A program made the translations under genes and the position numbers. Shown here one piece after another: positions 46,516 to 55,850 of a DNA stretch of 64,000 nucleotides. Source of the stretch: Streptococcus respiraculi (GTDB lineage Bacteria; Bacillota; Bacilli; Lactobacillales; Streptococcaceae); assembly GCF_003595525.1 (NCBI RefSeq), contig NZ_CP022680.1, positions 770,001-834,000 on the forward strand, read 5' to 3'. The notes beneath the pieces are model-generated. The model was not told where the DNA came from and did not search any database. It saw only the letters and a program-made list of their open reading frames with translations. Within the stretch, counting starts at the first letter, position 1. Each line of letters starts with the position of its first letter.

Positions 46516-48555
46516 ATGGCTAAAAATTTACTGGTAGAACTTGGCTTAGAAGAGATCCCAGCTTACATTGTGACGCCTGCCATGGTGCAGTTGAAAGACC
46601 GCATGGCACAATTTTTGACAGATAACCGCTTGGATTTTGAAGAGGTTGAGATGTTTTCAACCCCTCGTCGTTTAGCAGTGCGTGTCCGTGGCTTGGCAGA
46701 TCAGCAAGAGGATTTGACAGAAGATTTCAAAGGCCCAAGCAAGAAAATTGCCTTGGACGCTGATGGGAATTTCACCAAAGCGGCAGAAGGTTTTGTCCGT
46801 GGTAAGGGCCTCACGATCGCAGACATCACCTTCCGAGAAATCAAAGGGGAAGAATATGTCTATGTGACCAAGCACGAAAAAGGAAAATCAGCCAAGGAAG
46901 TTTTGACTGGTATTCCAGAGGTGCTTGCTTCTATGACCTTCCCAGTCAGCATGCACTGGGCTTCTAACAAATTTGAATACATCCGCCCTGTTCATACTTT
47001 GACAGTCTTGTTAGATGATGAAGCGCTGAAGATGAATTTCCTTGATATTTCATCAAGTCGTATCAGTCGCGGTCATCGTTTCCTTGGTCATGAAACAGAA
47101 ATTGCGACAGCAGACAGCTACGAAGATGACTTGCGGAAGGAATTTGTCATTACAGATAGCACAGAGCGCGAACAGATGATTGTTGAGCAAATCAGAGCGA
47201 TTGAAAAAGCGCACGATGTGGTTGTTGAGATTGACCAAGACTTGCTCAATGAAGTCTTGAACTTGGTCGAATACCCGACTGCCTTCATGGGAGCTTTTGA
47301 TGCCAAATACCTCGAAGTTCCAGAAGAAGTTTTGGTAACTTCAATGAAGAATCACCAACGCTACTTTGTTGTCCGTGATAAGACGGGTAAACTCCTTGCG
47401 AACTTCATCTCTGTCCGCAACGGAAATGCGGAGTTTCTGGACAATGTCATCAAAGGGAATGAGAAAGTCTTGGTAGCACGTTTGGAAGACGGTGAATTCT
47501 TCTGGCGGGAAGACCAAAAATTAGAGATTGCAGACCTTGTGGAGCGCCTGAAAGCCGTGACCTTCCATGAGAAGATTGGCTCCCTTTATGAACATATGGG
47601 GCGTACAGCAGCTATTAGCGCTCTCTTGGCTGATCAAGCTGGGCTTTCTGAAGAGGAAAAGACAGACCTTGCGCGTGCAGCAGCTATTTACAAATTTGAC
47701 CTCTTGACCGGCATGGTCGGTGAATTTGACGAATTGCAAGGGATCATGGGAGAGAAATACGCTCTTCTTGCAGGGGAGACACCAGCCGTTGCGGCAGCTA
47801 TTCGGGAGCATTACCTGCCAAACAGTGCAGAAGGTGCTCTTCCTGAAACGAAGGTAGGAGCAGTCCTTGCCCTTGCAGATAAATTAGACACGATTTTGTC
47901 CTTCTTCTCCGTTGGCTTGATTCCAAGTGGCTCCAATGACCCATATGCCCTTCGTCGTGCAACCCAAGGTGTGGTACGGATTTTGGAGGCCTTTGGCTGG
48001 ACGATTGCCATTGATGAATTGGTAGAAAAACTCTACGCTCTTGAACATGATAGCCTTGCCTATGAACATCAGACAGAAGTGCTTGATTTCTTCCGCGCTC
48101 GTGTAGAGAAAATGATGGATAAGAGTATACCGAAAGACATTGTGATAGCGGTCTTAAACAGCACCAACTTTGTAGTCAGTGCCATGATTGAAACAGCTCA
48201 TCTTTTGTCAGAAAAAGCCAAAACAGTAGCTTTCAAATCAGCGGTTGAAAGCCTCTCTCGTGCCTTTAACTTGGCAGAAAAAGCAGAGTCAGCCATGGTA
48301 GTAGATAGCAGTCTCTTTGAAAATGCTGAGGAAAAAGCTTTGGCAGAAGCTATAGAGAAGATTTCCTTGACTACAGACTTGGCAAGTGATATCGACAAAC
48401 TCTTTGCTCTTCAACCAGTGATTGACGCTTTCTTTGACAATACCATGGTCATGGTCGACGACGAAGCCGTGAAGAATAACCGCTTGGCTTTACTTGCAGC
48501 ATTGACCACCAAGGCACAACAGGTTGCCCAATTTAACCAAATCAATACCAAATAG
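46516..48555 (+). CDS. glyS: Glycyl-tRNA synthetase beta subunit
   Basis: A 679-residue beta subunit that binds tRNA(Gly). N-terminal [19 protein letters not shown] is the family signature; the HD-like middle part and the DALR-type C-terminal anticodon domain follow. It starts one base after glyQ with GGAGG in the glyQ tail. Confidence 0.97.
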   Translation: MAKNLLVELGLEEIPAYIVTPAMVQLKDRMAQFLTDNRLDFEEVEMFSTPRRLAVRVRGLADQQEDLTEDFKGPSKKIALDADGNFTKAAEGFVRGKGLTIADITFREIKGEEYVYVTKHEKGKSAKEVLTGIPEVLASMTFPVSMHWASNKFEYIRPVHTLTVLLDDEALKMNFLDISSSRISRGHRFLGHETEIATADSYEDDLRKEFVITDSTEREQMIVEQIRAIEKAHDVVVEIDQDLLNEVLNLVEYPTAFMGAFDAKYLEVPEEVLVTSMKNHQRYFVVRDKTGKLLANFISVRNGNAEFLDNVIKGNEKVLVARLEDGEFFWREDQKLEIADLVERLKAVTFHEKIGSLYEHMGRTAAISALLADQAGLSEEEKTDLARAAAIYKFDLLTGMVGEFDELQGIMGEKYALLAGETPAVAAAIREHYLPNSAEGALPETKVGAVLALADKLDTILSFFSVGLIPSGSNDPYALRRATQGVVRILEAFGWTIAIDELVEKLYALEHDSLAYEHQTEVLDFFRARVEKMMDKSIPKDIVIAVLNSTNFVVSAMIETAHLLSEKAKTVAFKSAVESLSRAFNLAEKAESAMVVDSSLFENAEEKALAEAIEKISLTTDLASDIDKLFALQPVIDAFFDNTMVMVDDEAVKNNRLALLAALTTKAQQVAQFNQINTK

Positions 48556-48563
48556 GAGGAAAA

Positions 48564-48821
48564 ATGGAGCAAGCAAAGATTGATCGGATCAATGAATTAG
48601 CCAAAAAGAAAAAAGAAGTTGGCTTGACAGAAGAGGAAGTAAAGGAGCAAGCGGCCCTTCGTGAAGAGTACATCGAAGGCTATCGCCGCAGTGTCCGTGC
48701 TCATGTCGAAGGAATCAAGATTATCGATGAGGACGGCAACGATGTGACCCCAGAAAAACTCAAACAAATCCAACGCGAAAAAGGACTTCATGGAAGAAGC
48801 CTAGACGACCCGCATTCATAA
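48564..48821 (+). CDS. DUF896 family protein (YnzC-like)
   Basis: An 85-residue all-helical protein. [19 protein letters not shown] (about 7-25) and [20 protein letters not shown] are the DUF896 signature; the C-terminus [11 protein letters not shown] is typical. YnzC in Bacillus is a small SOS-operon protein of unclear role. Here it is 8 bases after glyS and cotranscribed; a terminator follows. Confidence 0.9.
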   Translation: MEQAKIDRINELAKKKKEVGLTEEEVKEQAALREEYIEGYRRSVRAHVEGIKIIDEDGNDVTPEKLKQIQREKGLHGRSLDDPHS

Positions 48822-48822
48822 G

Positions 48823-48853
48823 AAAAAGCAACTGGAATTTTCAGTTGCTTTTT
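48823..48853. terminator. Bidirectional terminator between the DUF896 gene and the MATE gene
   Basis: AAAAAGCAACTG (48823-48834), 7-base loop, CAGTTGCTTTTT (48842-48853). Perfect 12-bp stem serving both converging units. Confidence 0.92.
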
Positions 48854-50186
48854 AAATAGTTCTCTGACGGAGTTTTCTTGTCAAGATAATCGTGCTGGGA
48901 ATTAGGACCATGACACTGCCAATCCAGGCCGCAGGGTTTGCTGCAGCTACACCATAGAAACCGAAATACATTAGACCAACAATAGCGACCCCAGCCCGCA
49001 TGACCAACTCCATGATGCCCGCAAGAGTAGGGACAAAGCTTTTTCCTAGCCCCTGGATAAAGCTACGGAGAATAAAGAGAATGGACAAAATCCAGTAGCA
49101 GGCTCCGTTAATGATGTAATAGACGAGCGCCAGTTGGTAGACTTCTACACTACCATCTGCAAGAAAGAGACGAGAGAAGAAGCGGTTGGCGGTGATGAGT
49201 AAAAGAGCAAAGAAAATGGCCCAAGCAATACTGATAAAGACTGACTTTTTCAAGCCTTCCAAGATTCGTGGGTAGAGCTTTGCTCCGTAATTTTGAGCGG
49301 TAAAAGTTGAAATAGCTAAGCCCAAGTTAATCATCGGGAGCATGGCAAGCTGATCGGTCTTGCTGGCAATAGCCTGAGCAGCAATGGCGTTAGTCCCCAG
49401 TTGATTGAGCATGGCCTGCAAGGTAATAGCACCGATAGCGATAATACTGGCCTGAAAGGCCATAGGAAACCCTAGTTGTGCATGCTTGATGAGATTTGGT
49501 TTGTCCAGCCGAATTTCAGTCCATTTAACATGAAAATAGGGAACTTTTTTAGAAATATAAACAGCCAGATAAAGGACAGAAAAAGCCTGCGCTGTAACGG
49601 TAGCAAGCCCTGCCCCGAAGACGCCTAGACCGACATTCAAGATAAAGAGAAAGTCGAGTGCGATATTGATAAAACAGGCGATGATGAGCGCAATCAAGGG
49701 CGTCGTCGAATCGCCCAGACTGCGAATAAGATTAGACAGATAGTTAAAGAGAACAGAGAAAATAGTGCCTCCAAAAATAGCGGTTAAAAACTGTTGCGAA
49801 TGTGGCAGTAATTCCTCTGGTGTTTGCATAAAAATGAGTAGAGGTCTTAGGAAGTACAGGGCTAGTATGGTCAAAATAAGGCTCGTACAAAGAGAGTAAA
49901 AGAGACCGTGGACAAAACTTTTTTTGATTCCTTCAATGTCATTTGCTCCAAAACGTTGGGCGGTGACAATGGTCAACCCGCTGGTCAAGCCTTGGGCAAA
50001 TCCAAGAATGAGAAAGACAATGCTCCCAGTAGCTCCGACACTAGCAAAGGCAACCTTCCCCAGCGTGTGTCCTACAATAATACTATCTGCAAAATTATAG
50101 GCCAATTGAAAAAAACTTCCAATCAAAAGTGGCAAAGTGAAGCGTAAAATGACGCGAATCGGCTTGCCTTGGGTTAAATCCTGCAT
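48852..50186 (-). CDS. MATE family multidrug efflux transporter
   Basis: A 444-residue membrane protein with twelve hydrophobic segments in two MatE halves (about 10-170 and 235-395). The start is the ATG at 50186 after AAGGAG; 35 upstream codons in the same frame are non-coding. MATE pumps expel cationic drugs or dyes in exchange for Na+ or H+; the real substrate cannot be read. It follows ktrA by about 70 bases on the same strand and could be read through from it. Confidence 0.92.
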   Translation of the reverse strand: MQDLTQGKPIRVILRFTLPLLIGSFFQLAYNFADSIIVGHTLGKVAFASVGATGSIVFLILGFAQGLTSGLTIVTAQRFGANDIEGIKKSFVHGLFYSLCTSLILTILALYFLRPLLIFMQTPEELLPHSQQFLTAIFGGTIFSVLFNYLSNLIRSLGDSTTPLIALIIACFINIALDFLFILNVGLGVFGAGLATVTAQAFSVLYLAVYISKKVPYFHVKWTEIRLDKPNLIKHAQLGFPMAFQASIIAIGAITLQAMLNQLGTNAIAAQAIASKTDQLAMLPMINLGLAISTFTAQNYGAKLYPRILEGLKKSVFISIAWAIFFALLLITANRFFSRLFLADGSVEVYQLALVYYIINGACYWILSILFILRSFIQGLGKSFVPTLAGIMELVMRAGVAIVGLMYFGFYGVAAANPAAWIGSVMVLIPSTIILTRKLRQRTI

Positions 50187-50256
50187 AAAAACTCCTTGAA
50201 AATGAGGGAGAAGAAATGAATATATTAACGACGCAATAAAGAAAACGGAGAGTCTA

Positions 50257-50928
50257 TTAGAGCTTATTCGTATATTCCTCAAAGTGATCAACTGTATGGT
50301 TATCAGTGACAGCCATAATCAACTCTTGTTCGTTAAAGACATAGTTCGGTGAAAATTGCACGTTCAATTTATGAGTGGTTGCATCGCGGTAGCCAATAAT
50401 ATTGAGATTGTAGTGTTGACGCAATTGCAGCTCAGCAAGGCTCTTGCCAATCCATTTTTGTGGTGCATGAAATTCAATAATCGTCACATCACCGTCTAGC
50501 TCAATCAAGTCGGTTGTATCGCGGTGGAGTAAGTGTTTAGCAAGGGAAACCCCTGTTTCTCTTTCTGGAGAAATAACTCGGTCAGCCCCGATTTTCAAGA
50601 GAACTTCCTTGCTTGTCTTACTCTTGACTTTGGCAACAATCTTAGGCACGTTCAAAGCTTTACAATGAAGAACAGCAAGGACACTTGATTCCAAGTTGCG
50701 CCCAGTTGCAACAACCACCGTATCACACCGATCAATCCCTGCAGCCCGCAACAAGTCCTTGTCAGTAATATCACCGACAATCCCCTTAGTCAGAACAGTC
50801 TCTAGCTGATTGATCCGCTCCGCATGGTTATCAATCGCAATAATATTACAGTCATAGTGATGTAAAGTCTTAGCAATCGTAGTCCCAAAAACACCAAGAC
50901 CTAAAATACCAATTGTTTGAGTTTTCAT
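50257..50928 (-). CDS. ktrA: Potassium uptake regulatory subunit (KtrA/TrkA type)
   Basis: A 223-residue cytoplasmic RCK protein. The Rossmann GxGxxG is GLGVFG (about 10-15) with the acidic ligand end IIAIDNH, followed by the RCK_C domain (about 140-220). Such rings gate the KtrB channel with ATP/ADP and, in Firmicutes, with cyclic di-AMP. The partner gene lies upstream on the same strand but is separated by a 0.55-kb tandem repeat, unusual for this pair. Confidence 0.93.
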   Translation of the reverse strand: MKTQTIGILGLGVFGTTIAKTLHHYDCNIIAIDNHAERINQLETVLTKGIVGDITDKDLLRAAGIDRCDTVVVATGRNLESSVLAVLHCKALNVPKIVAKVKSKTSKEVLLKIGADRVISPERETGVSLAKHLLHRDTTDLIELDGDVTIIEFHAPQKWIGKSLAELQLRQHYNLNIIGYRDATTHKLNVQFSPNYVFNEQELIMAVTDNHTVDHFEEYTNKL

Positions 50929-50943
50929 AAAATCTCCTTAAAT

Positions 50944-51490
50944 CAAGATACGAGGGCGTTAAAAAAGCGAAAGAAAAATAGGAAATACGACGAAGAAGCG
51001 GAAGCTTCTAGGAGTATTTATCTTTTTTCCGAGCTTTTAGCCCGAGTTCAATTCCGCAAGATACGAGGGCGTTAAAAAAGCGAAAGAAAAATAGGAAATA
51101 CGACGAAGAAGCGGAAGCTTCTAGGAGTATTTATCTTTTTTCCGAGCTTTTAGCCCGAGTTCAATTCCGCAAGATACGAGGGCGTTAAAAAAGCGAAAGA
51201 AAAATAGGAAATCGAAGCAGGCTGTCTTGCAACCAATGAGATTTATCCCTAAAGGGAGCCACAGATGTAACCAACTAAAGTTAGAACACCTGCGTCTCTT
51301 TTTTCCGAGCTTTTAGCCCGAGTTCAATTCCGCAAGATACGAGGGCGTTAAAAAAGTGAAAGAAAAATAGGAAATCGAAGCAGGCTGTCTTGCAACCAAT
51401 GAGATTTATCCCTAAAGGGAGCCTCTGCTGTAACCAACTAAAGTTGGAACACCAGCGTCTCTTTTTGTCAGTGAGTTGTAGCCCGAGTTC
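50944..51490. repeat. Tandem repeat array between ktrA and ktrB (4 units)
   Basis: Four units begin GATACGAGGGCGTTAAAAAA at 50947, 51060, 51173 and 51336. The first two have a period of exactly 113 bases; the third is 163. Units 1-2 have a middle section with GCGGAAGCTTCTAGGAGT; units 3-4 replace it with CGAAGCAGGCTGTCTTGC and AGATTTATCCCTAAAGGGAG. All share the end CCGAGCTTTTAGCCCGAGTT (changed to TTGTAGCCCGAGTT in the unit next to ktrB). No long open frame. It fills the whole 564-base gap. Confidence 0.9.
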
Positions 51491-51492
51491 AG

Positions 51493-52842
51493 TTACACAA
51501 TCATAGATGATTTTGCATATTGTATGGTTTCTTCCTTGGATAATTTCCGCGCAGAAAGGCTAATTAAAATGGACATAGGGCCAATTCGGCCAAAGAACAT
51601 GAGGGCCATGATGACCAGTTGTCCTAGCTGAGATAGCTCAGGAGTTAGATTGGCCGTTACCCCAACGGTTGCAAGGGCTGACATGACCTCGAAGATGAGA
51701 AAGAGCATTGGCTGTTGAGGGTCGGTCATACTAATGGCAAAGAGTCCCATGAGAAAGACCATGATAAAGACGATAAAAGTTACGAAGGATTTTTGAATGG
51801 TCACATCGTCAATGGTTCGTGCTTTGAAGTTGGTATGGGGAAGTCCGATAATCTCGCTTCTTGCATAGAGGATTAAGGTCAGAAACGCTGTGATTTTAAT
51901 CCCGCCCGCTGTTCCGCCAGGCGCTCCTCCCAGCATCATTTGAAAGATGTAAAAGAGTAGGGTTACAGGATTGGCCTTGGTGTAGTCAATGGATGCAAAA
52001 CCAGCTGTCCGCATGGTCACAGTCTGGAAAAAGCTAGCTAAGACTTTTTCTGGAACACTCAATAAGCCAATCGTTGCAGGATTTTTGTATTCAGTCAACA
52101 GAGTAAGAACAGTCCCAATCAGAAGAATGAGAGCAGTCATGGTGAGGACAACCTTGGTATGGAAACTCAATTTTTTGAAACTCAGTCGCTTTTGAATCTT
52201 AGTCTGCATGTCAAACCAGACAGAAAAGCCCAGTCCTCCCATGATAATCAAGGCTGCAATAGTCAGATTGACCAAGGGATTGGTCGCATAGTTTATCAGA
52301 CTAGTCGAGCCAAAATTATCAAAGCCTGCATTACAGAAAGCAGAAATAGCTAGAAAAATGGAAGAGAAAATCCCCCTTTGCCAGCCAAATTCTGGAACGA
52401 AGTGGAAGGAAAGGCAGACTGCTCCTAACGCTTCAATGGCAAAGGTAAAGCCGAAGACAGACTTGATAAAGCTACGGAAATGCTTGGTTTCTGCCAAGCT
52501 AAAACTTTCTTGCAGGGTTGCCATGTTGATAAAGCTGAGCTTTCGTCCTCCTCTTAGGGCAAAGAGTCCGATAAAGCTAATCAGGCTCAATCCTCCGATT
52601 TGAATCAACAACATACAGATAATTTGTCCCAGAGTATTGTAGGTTTCTGCGACAGGAACGGTAAAGAGCCCTGTTACACATACCATGGAAATGGTTGTGA
52701 AGAGGTGATCCCAGTATCTAGCCTCAGAACTTGCAAGCTGAGAAATCGGCAGAGATAACAGGAGCGAGCCAATCAGGATAACGCCTGCAAAGCTCAGGAC
52801 AATCCGTTGGCTCGGTTTTAATTTTAAACTAAAAGTAGGCAT
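51493..52842 (-). CDS. ktrB: Potassium uptake protein, TrkH/KtrB type
   Basis: A 449-residue K+-translocating subunit. The ATG at 52842 follows GAGGAAATC, giving MPTFSLKLKPSQRIVLSF; the longer frame is not supported. Four M1-P-M2 repeats are seen; selectivity-filter-like segments include SMVCVTGLFTV, SAFCNAGFDNFG and TMRTAGFAS. K+ enters with Na+ or by membrane potential. It pairs with ktrA downstream. The C-terminus ends in YAKSSMIV just before the tandem repeats. Confidence 0.93.
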   Translation of the reverse strand: MPTFSLKLKPSQRIVLSFAGVILIGSLLLSLPISQLASSEARYWDHLFTTISMVCVTGLFTVPVAETYNTLGQIICMLLIQIGGLSLISFIGLFALRGGRKLSFINMATLQESFSLAETKHFRSFIKSVFGFTFAIEALGAVCLSFHFVPEFGWQRGIFSSIFLAISAFCNAGFDNFGSTSLINYATNPLVNLTIAALIIMGGLGFSVWFDMQTKIQKRLSFKKLSFHTKVVLTMTALILLIGTVLTLLTEYKNPATIGLLSVPEKVLASFFQTVTMRTAGFASIDYTKANPVTLLFYIFQMMLGGAPGGTAGGIKITAFLTLILYARSEIIGLPHTNFKARTIDDVTIQKSFVTFIVFIMVFLMGLFAISMTDPQQPMLFLIFEVMSALATVGVTANLTPELSQLGQLVIMALMFFGRIGPMSILISLSARKLSKEETIQYAKSSMIV

Positions 52843-52935
52843 GATTTCCTCTCGTAAATAGGATATGAGGATATTGTAGCATAAATTGCTCAAAATAACA
52901 GAAAAACCTACCAAATTTGGTAGGAAAAGAAGCTT

Positions 52936-53081
52936 AGAACCTGTATTCACAGCTCAGCAACTCTATTCAGAGCTTATTTTCGCTACTCATCGTTGCTTTT
53001 TCGAAATACAGTCAGTATTCCTTCAAAAAAAGCCTTGATGATCGTAAAATAAGAATTACTTGGCTTATGAATACAGGTTCT
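52936..53081. repeat. AGAACCTGTATTCA-end repeat (family C), full 146-bp copy
   Basis: Perfect 14-bp inverted ends at 52936-52949 and 53068-53081. The interior has no coding frame but holds more inverted sequence (TTATTTTCGCTACTCATCG and TGATGATCGTAAAATAA). The last base forms part of the eetB stop codon. Confidence 0.88.
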
Positions 53082-53620
53082 CATTTCCATTCTGCTAAAA
53101 TGATTTGGTTGTAATAGCGGAGTGGGCCGACCTTTTTAAGCAGATAATTGGCTGTGAGTCCGACTAAAAATCCAGATAAAATGCCACTAAAAGACAGAAC
53201 AGGCAGATAGTTTAGGACTAGTAACGATTGTCCAATCCAAGAAAAGACGAGGAGCTGACCGATATTGTGGAGCATACCGCCTAAAATAGAAATGCCAATG
53301 GCGCTGACCCGTTTAGGTCCTAATTGTTTAGCAGAAAGCATGCCGATGTAGCTAAGGGTAACTCCAGCAAAGCCATACAAAAAGGTCGAAAAGGTACCAC
53401 CTAAAAAGGTCGAAATGAGGAGTCTGATACTGACTACCTTGACGCTATCCTTTGTAGGGAGAGTGAAAATCGCAATTAAGCTAATCAAATTTCCAAGTCC
53501 TAATTTTGCCCCAGGAGCAAATGAAAAAGGTGTTGGAATTAAGCGTTCGACTAGCGAAATGACAACGGCTTGGGCAGCCAGCATGGTGATAAACAGTAAT
53601 TTTTGATTTTTTGAATTCAT
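53081..53620 (-). CDS. eetB: EetB-like Gx transporter family membrane protein
   Basis: A 179-residue membrane protein of the family called heptaprenyl diphosphate synthase component I or Gx transporter, with about six hydrophobic segments. The motif PGAKLGLGNLISLIAIF (about 37-53) resembles the ECF-type substrate-binding fold. In Listeria and other Firmicutes a homologue (EetB) belongs to the extracellular electron transfer locus and acts with EetA. It diverges from ndh2. Its stop codon TGA uses the first base of a family C repeat, so the native C-terminus may have differed slightly. The substrate is unproven. Confidence 0.8.
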   Translation of the reverse strand: MNSKNQKLLFITMLAAQAVVISLVERLIPTPFSFAPGAKLGLGNLISLIAIFTLPTKDSVKVVSIRLLISTFLGGTFSTFLYGFAGVTLSYIGMLSAKQLGPKRVSAIGISILGGMLHNIGQLLVFSWIGQSLLVLNYLPVLSFSGILSGFLVGLTANYLLKKVGPLRYYNQIILAEWK

Positions 53621-53698
53621 AAGTGTGTCTCTAGCTAGGGTAGATGCAAAATGGAGGGCAGTTCTATTATTAACTATTTCTCCAATCTTTCTACTTTC

Positions 53699-53704
53699 AT
53701 TATA
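53699..53704 (-). promoter_or_regulatory. -10 element for eetB
   Basis: ATTATA, read TATAAT on the minus strand, about 80 bases before the eetB ATG. No good -35 at normal spacing was found. Confidence 0.45.
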
Positions 53705-53768
53705 CTATCTGTTTTTTAGAAGATATGCAAGTCTTTTTCATAAAATCGTTTGCAAAAAGCAAACTATC

Positions 53769-53800
53769 CAATTGTACAATTGTTTTAAAAGGTGTATAAT
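53769..53800 (+). promoter_or_regulatory. ndh2 promoter with overlapping palindrome
   Basis: -35 TTGTAC (53772-53777), 17-base spacer, -10 TATAAT (53795-53800). The 14-bp perfect palindrome CAATTGTACAATTG (53769-53782) covers the -35 box and is a candidate operator of an unidentified regulator. Confidence 0.7.
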
Positions 53801-53842
53801 AGGCTTTGTTAAAAAACAGACAAACTAAACGGAGGTTATGTT

Positions 53843-55732
53843 TTGACTAAAAATATTGTAATAGTAGGTGCTGGTTATGCAGGGATTTCTGCGGCGCGCT
53901 TACTCGGGAAAAAATTCAAGAAAAACGACGATGTGACCGTTACCTTGATTGATAAAAACTCATTCCATACCTATATGACAGAGTTGCATGAAGTGGCGGC
54001 TGGTCGTGTGGAAAAAGATGCAATCAAATATGACTTGAAACGCATTTTCAACAAGTATCCAAAAGTAAACTTGGTAACCGATAAGGTGCTTGAAATTGAT
54101 TATGACAAAAAAGAAGTGATTGCAGAGCACCAAACACTTCCATTTGACTATCTCTTGCTTGCAATGGGTGGAGAGGCGAACGATTTTGGTATCAAGGGTG
54201 TAAAAGAAAATGGCTTTACTCTTTGGTCAATCGAAGCAGCAGAACGCTTGCATGACCACATCGTTGACTCTTGCTACCGTGCTATGCGCGAACATGACGA
54301 AGAAAAACGCCGTGCTCTTTTAACGTTCACTGTTATCGGTGCAGGTTTCACTGGTATTGAGATGATTGGTGAGCTGATTGATTGGGTTCCAATCTTGGCG
54401 CATGAATTCAAACTTGATCCAGCAGAATTCTCTCTCAAAGTGATTGAAGCTATGCCAAACATCTTGCAAATGGTCACTGAGAAAGAACAGGTTAAAACAC
54501 GTAAATACCTTGAGAAAAAAGGTGTTGAATTGGTACTTGGTGATGGAGTTGCAGCTGTTGAAGTTGACAAATTGGTCCTTTCATCAGGTCGCGAAATCCC
54601 AACTTACACGTCTATCTGGACAGCGGGTGTACAAGCTAATAGCGACGCGAGCGAATTTGGAATTGAAAAAGCACGTGCAGGTCGCTTAGTTGCTAACGAA
54701 TACATGGAAGCAAAAGGCAAGGAAAATGTCTATGTAGCAGGTGATTTGGTGTATTACGAAGAGCCAGGAAATGACGGCAAACCAACACCGCAAATCGTTC
54801 AAGCTGCTGAGCAAACTGGACACACTGCTGCGCAAAACATTATTGCTGCGATTACAGGTGGTGAAAAGCATAGCTACAAAGGGAAATACGATGGCTTCAT
54901 GGTCTCAATCGGTTCTCACTATGGCGTTGCCTTCCTTATGGGCAAATACCATTTATCAGGCTTTATGGCAATGTTCATGAAGCACATGGTCAACTTGCTT
55001 TACTTCTTTACAATCCGTAGCTTCTTCTATATGGGGTCTTATGTCCGCCATGAATTCTTTGATATTAAGAACAAACGCAATATCTTTGGTGGTCATACAT
55101 CAGGGAAAGGGAATCTTCTTTGGTCAGCGCCACTTCGTGTCTTCTACGGTTCTGTATGGCTCTATGAAGGGGTTAAGAAAGCTTTTGGTCTCTTTGGTAC
55201 GACTTCATGGTTGGGAGATCAAGTTGTCTTCCCATTCCCATGGTTAGCAGACCCTGTATCGGGTGCTTCAGCTGCTGAAGCAACTTCTGGTGCTTCTCAA
55301 GCAGTCGCTGAAACAGCCCACGCTATTTTTGGACTCAGTTATGCGTATGGTGAGCAACCAATGACTGTTTTGGATGGCATGCCAGATTGGTTTGCGTCAA
55401 TCATGCAATTCATGATGCCAAACCAAGAAGTTGCCCTCTTTATGCAAAAATTCATGACTATTGCTGAAATCGGAATCGGTCTTGCCTTGATTGCAGGTGC
55501 CTTCGTATGGATTGTCAGCGCAGCAACAGTTGCCTTGGTGGTGATGTTCAGTTTGTCAGGTATGTTCTACTGGGTGAACATCTGGTTTATTCCAGTTGCG
55601 ATTTCATTGATGAATGGTGCTGGTCGTGCCTTTGGTCTTGACTACTGGATTATGCCATGGTTGGGTCGCTTCCTCGATAAGAAGATTTATGGCAAGCCCA
55701 AGCATATTTATAGATTAAAAGATAAACGATAA
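53843..55732 (+). CDS. ndh2: Membrane-anchored type II NADH dehydrogenase (EET type)
   Basis: A 629-residue NADH:quinone oxidoreductase. Start TTG at 53843, 7 bases after GGAGG. The FAD motif GAGYAG is at 9-14 and the NADH motif GAGFTG at 166-171; VYVAGDLVYYEE (about 294-305) is the second FAD contact. Ordinary Ndh-2 proteins end near 400 residues; here about 230 more contain several hydrophobic, DoxX-like helices that embed it in the membrane. The same long form feeds electrons to demethylmenaquinone in the Listeria extracellular electron transfer system. It opens the locus ndh2-dmkB-pplA-fmnB-dmkA. Confidence 0.93.
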   Translation: MTKNIVIVGAGYAGISAARLLGKKFKKNDDVTVTLIDKNSFHTYMTELHEVAAGRVEKDAIKYDLKRIFNKYPKVNLVTDKVLEIDYDKKEVIAEHQTLPFDYLLLAMGGEANDFGIKGVKENGFTLWSIEAAERLHDHIVDSCYRAMREHDEEKRRALLTFTVIGAGFTGIEMIGELIDWVPILAHEFKLDPAEFSLKVIEAMPNILQMVTEKEQVKTRKYLEKKGVELVLGDGVAAVEVDKLVLSSGREIPTYTSIWTAGVQANSDASEFGIEKARAGRLVANEYMEAKGKENVYVAGDLVYYEEPGNDGKPTPQIVQAAEQTGHTAAQNIIAAITGGEKHSYKGKYDGFMVSIGSHYGVAFLMGKYHLSGFMAMFMKHMVNLLYFFTIRSFFYMGSYVRHEFFDIKNKRNIFGGHTSGKGNLLWSAPLRVFYGSVWLYEGVKKAFGLFGTTSWLGDQVVFPFPWLADPVSGASAAEATSGASQAVAETAHAIFGLSYAYGEQPMTVLDGMPDWFASIMQFMMPNQEVALFMQKFMTIAEIGIGLALIAGAFVWIVSAATVALVVMFSLSGMFYWVNIWFIPVAISLMNGAGRAFGLDYWIMPWLGRFLDKKIYGKPKHIYRLKDKR

Positions 55733-55782
55733 TGAATAGTGGTTCTTGATTCCATTATCATTGAAATAGAGTAAAAATGATA

Positions 55783-55830
55783 AGGACTATTCAAAAAACG
55801 GGAGAAAAGTTTGCTGAATAGTTCTTTTTC
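55783..55830 (+). terminator. Hairpin between ndh2 and dmkB
   Basis: AGGACTATTCA (55783-55793) with TGAATAGTTCT (55815-55825) and a T run: a terminator or attenuator that may lower expression of downstream genes. Confidence 0.7.
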
Positions 55831-55850
55831 TATGATGAAGTAGGAGAATT

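Noticed and set aside
50944-51490. Regular repeats suggesting a CRISPR array
   Set aside because: Units are 113-163 bases with identical, not unique, interiors; there are no 24-48 base repeats with variable spacers and no cas genes.
50929-51492. A cyclic di-AMP (ydaO-type) riboswitch before ktrA
   Set aside because: No ydaO consensus elements could be matched; the stretch is explained by tandem repeat units.
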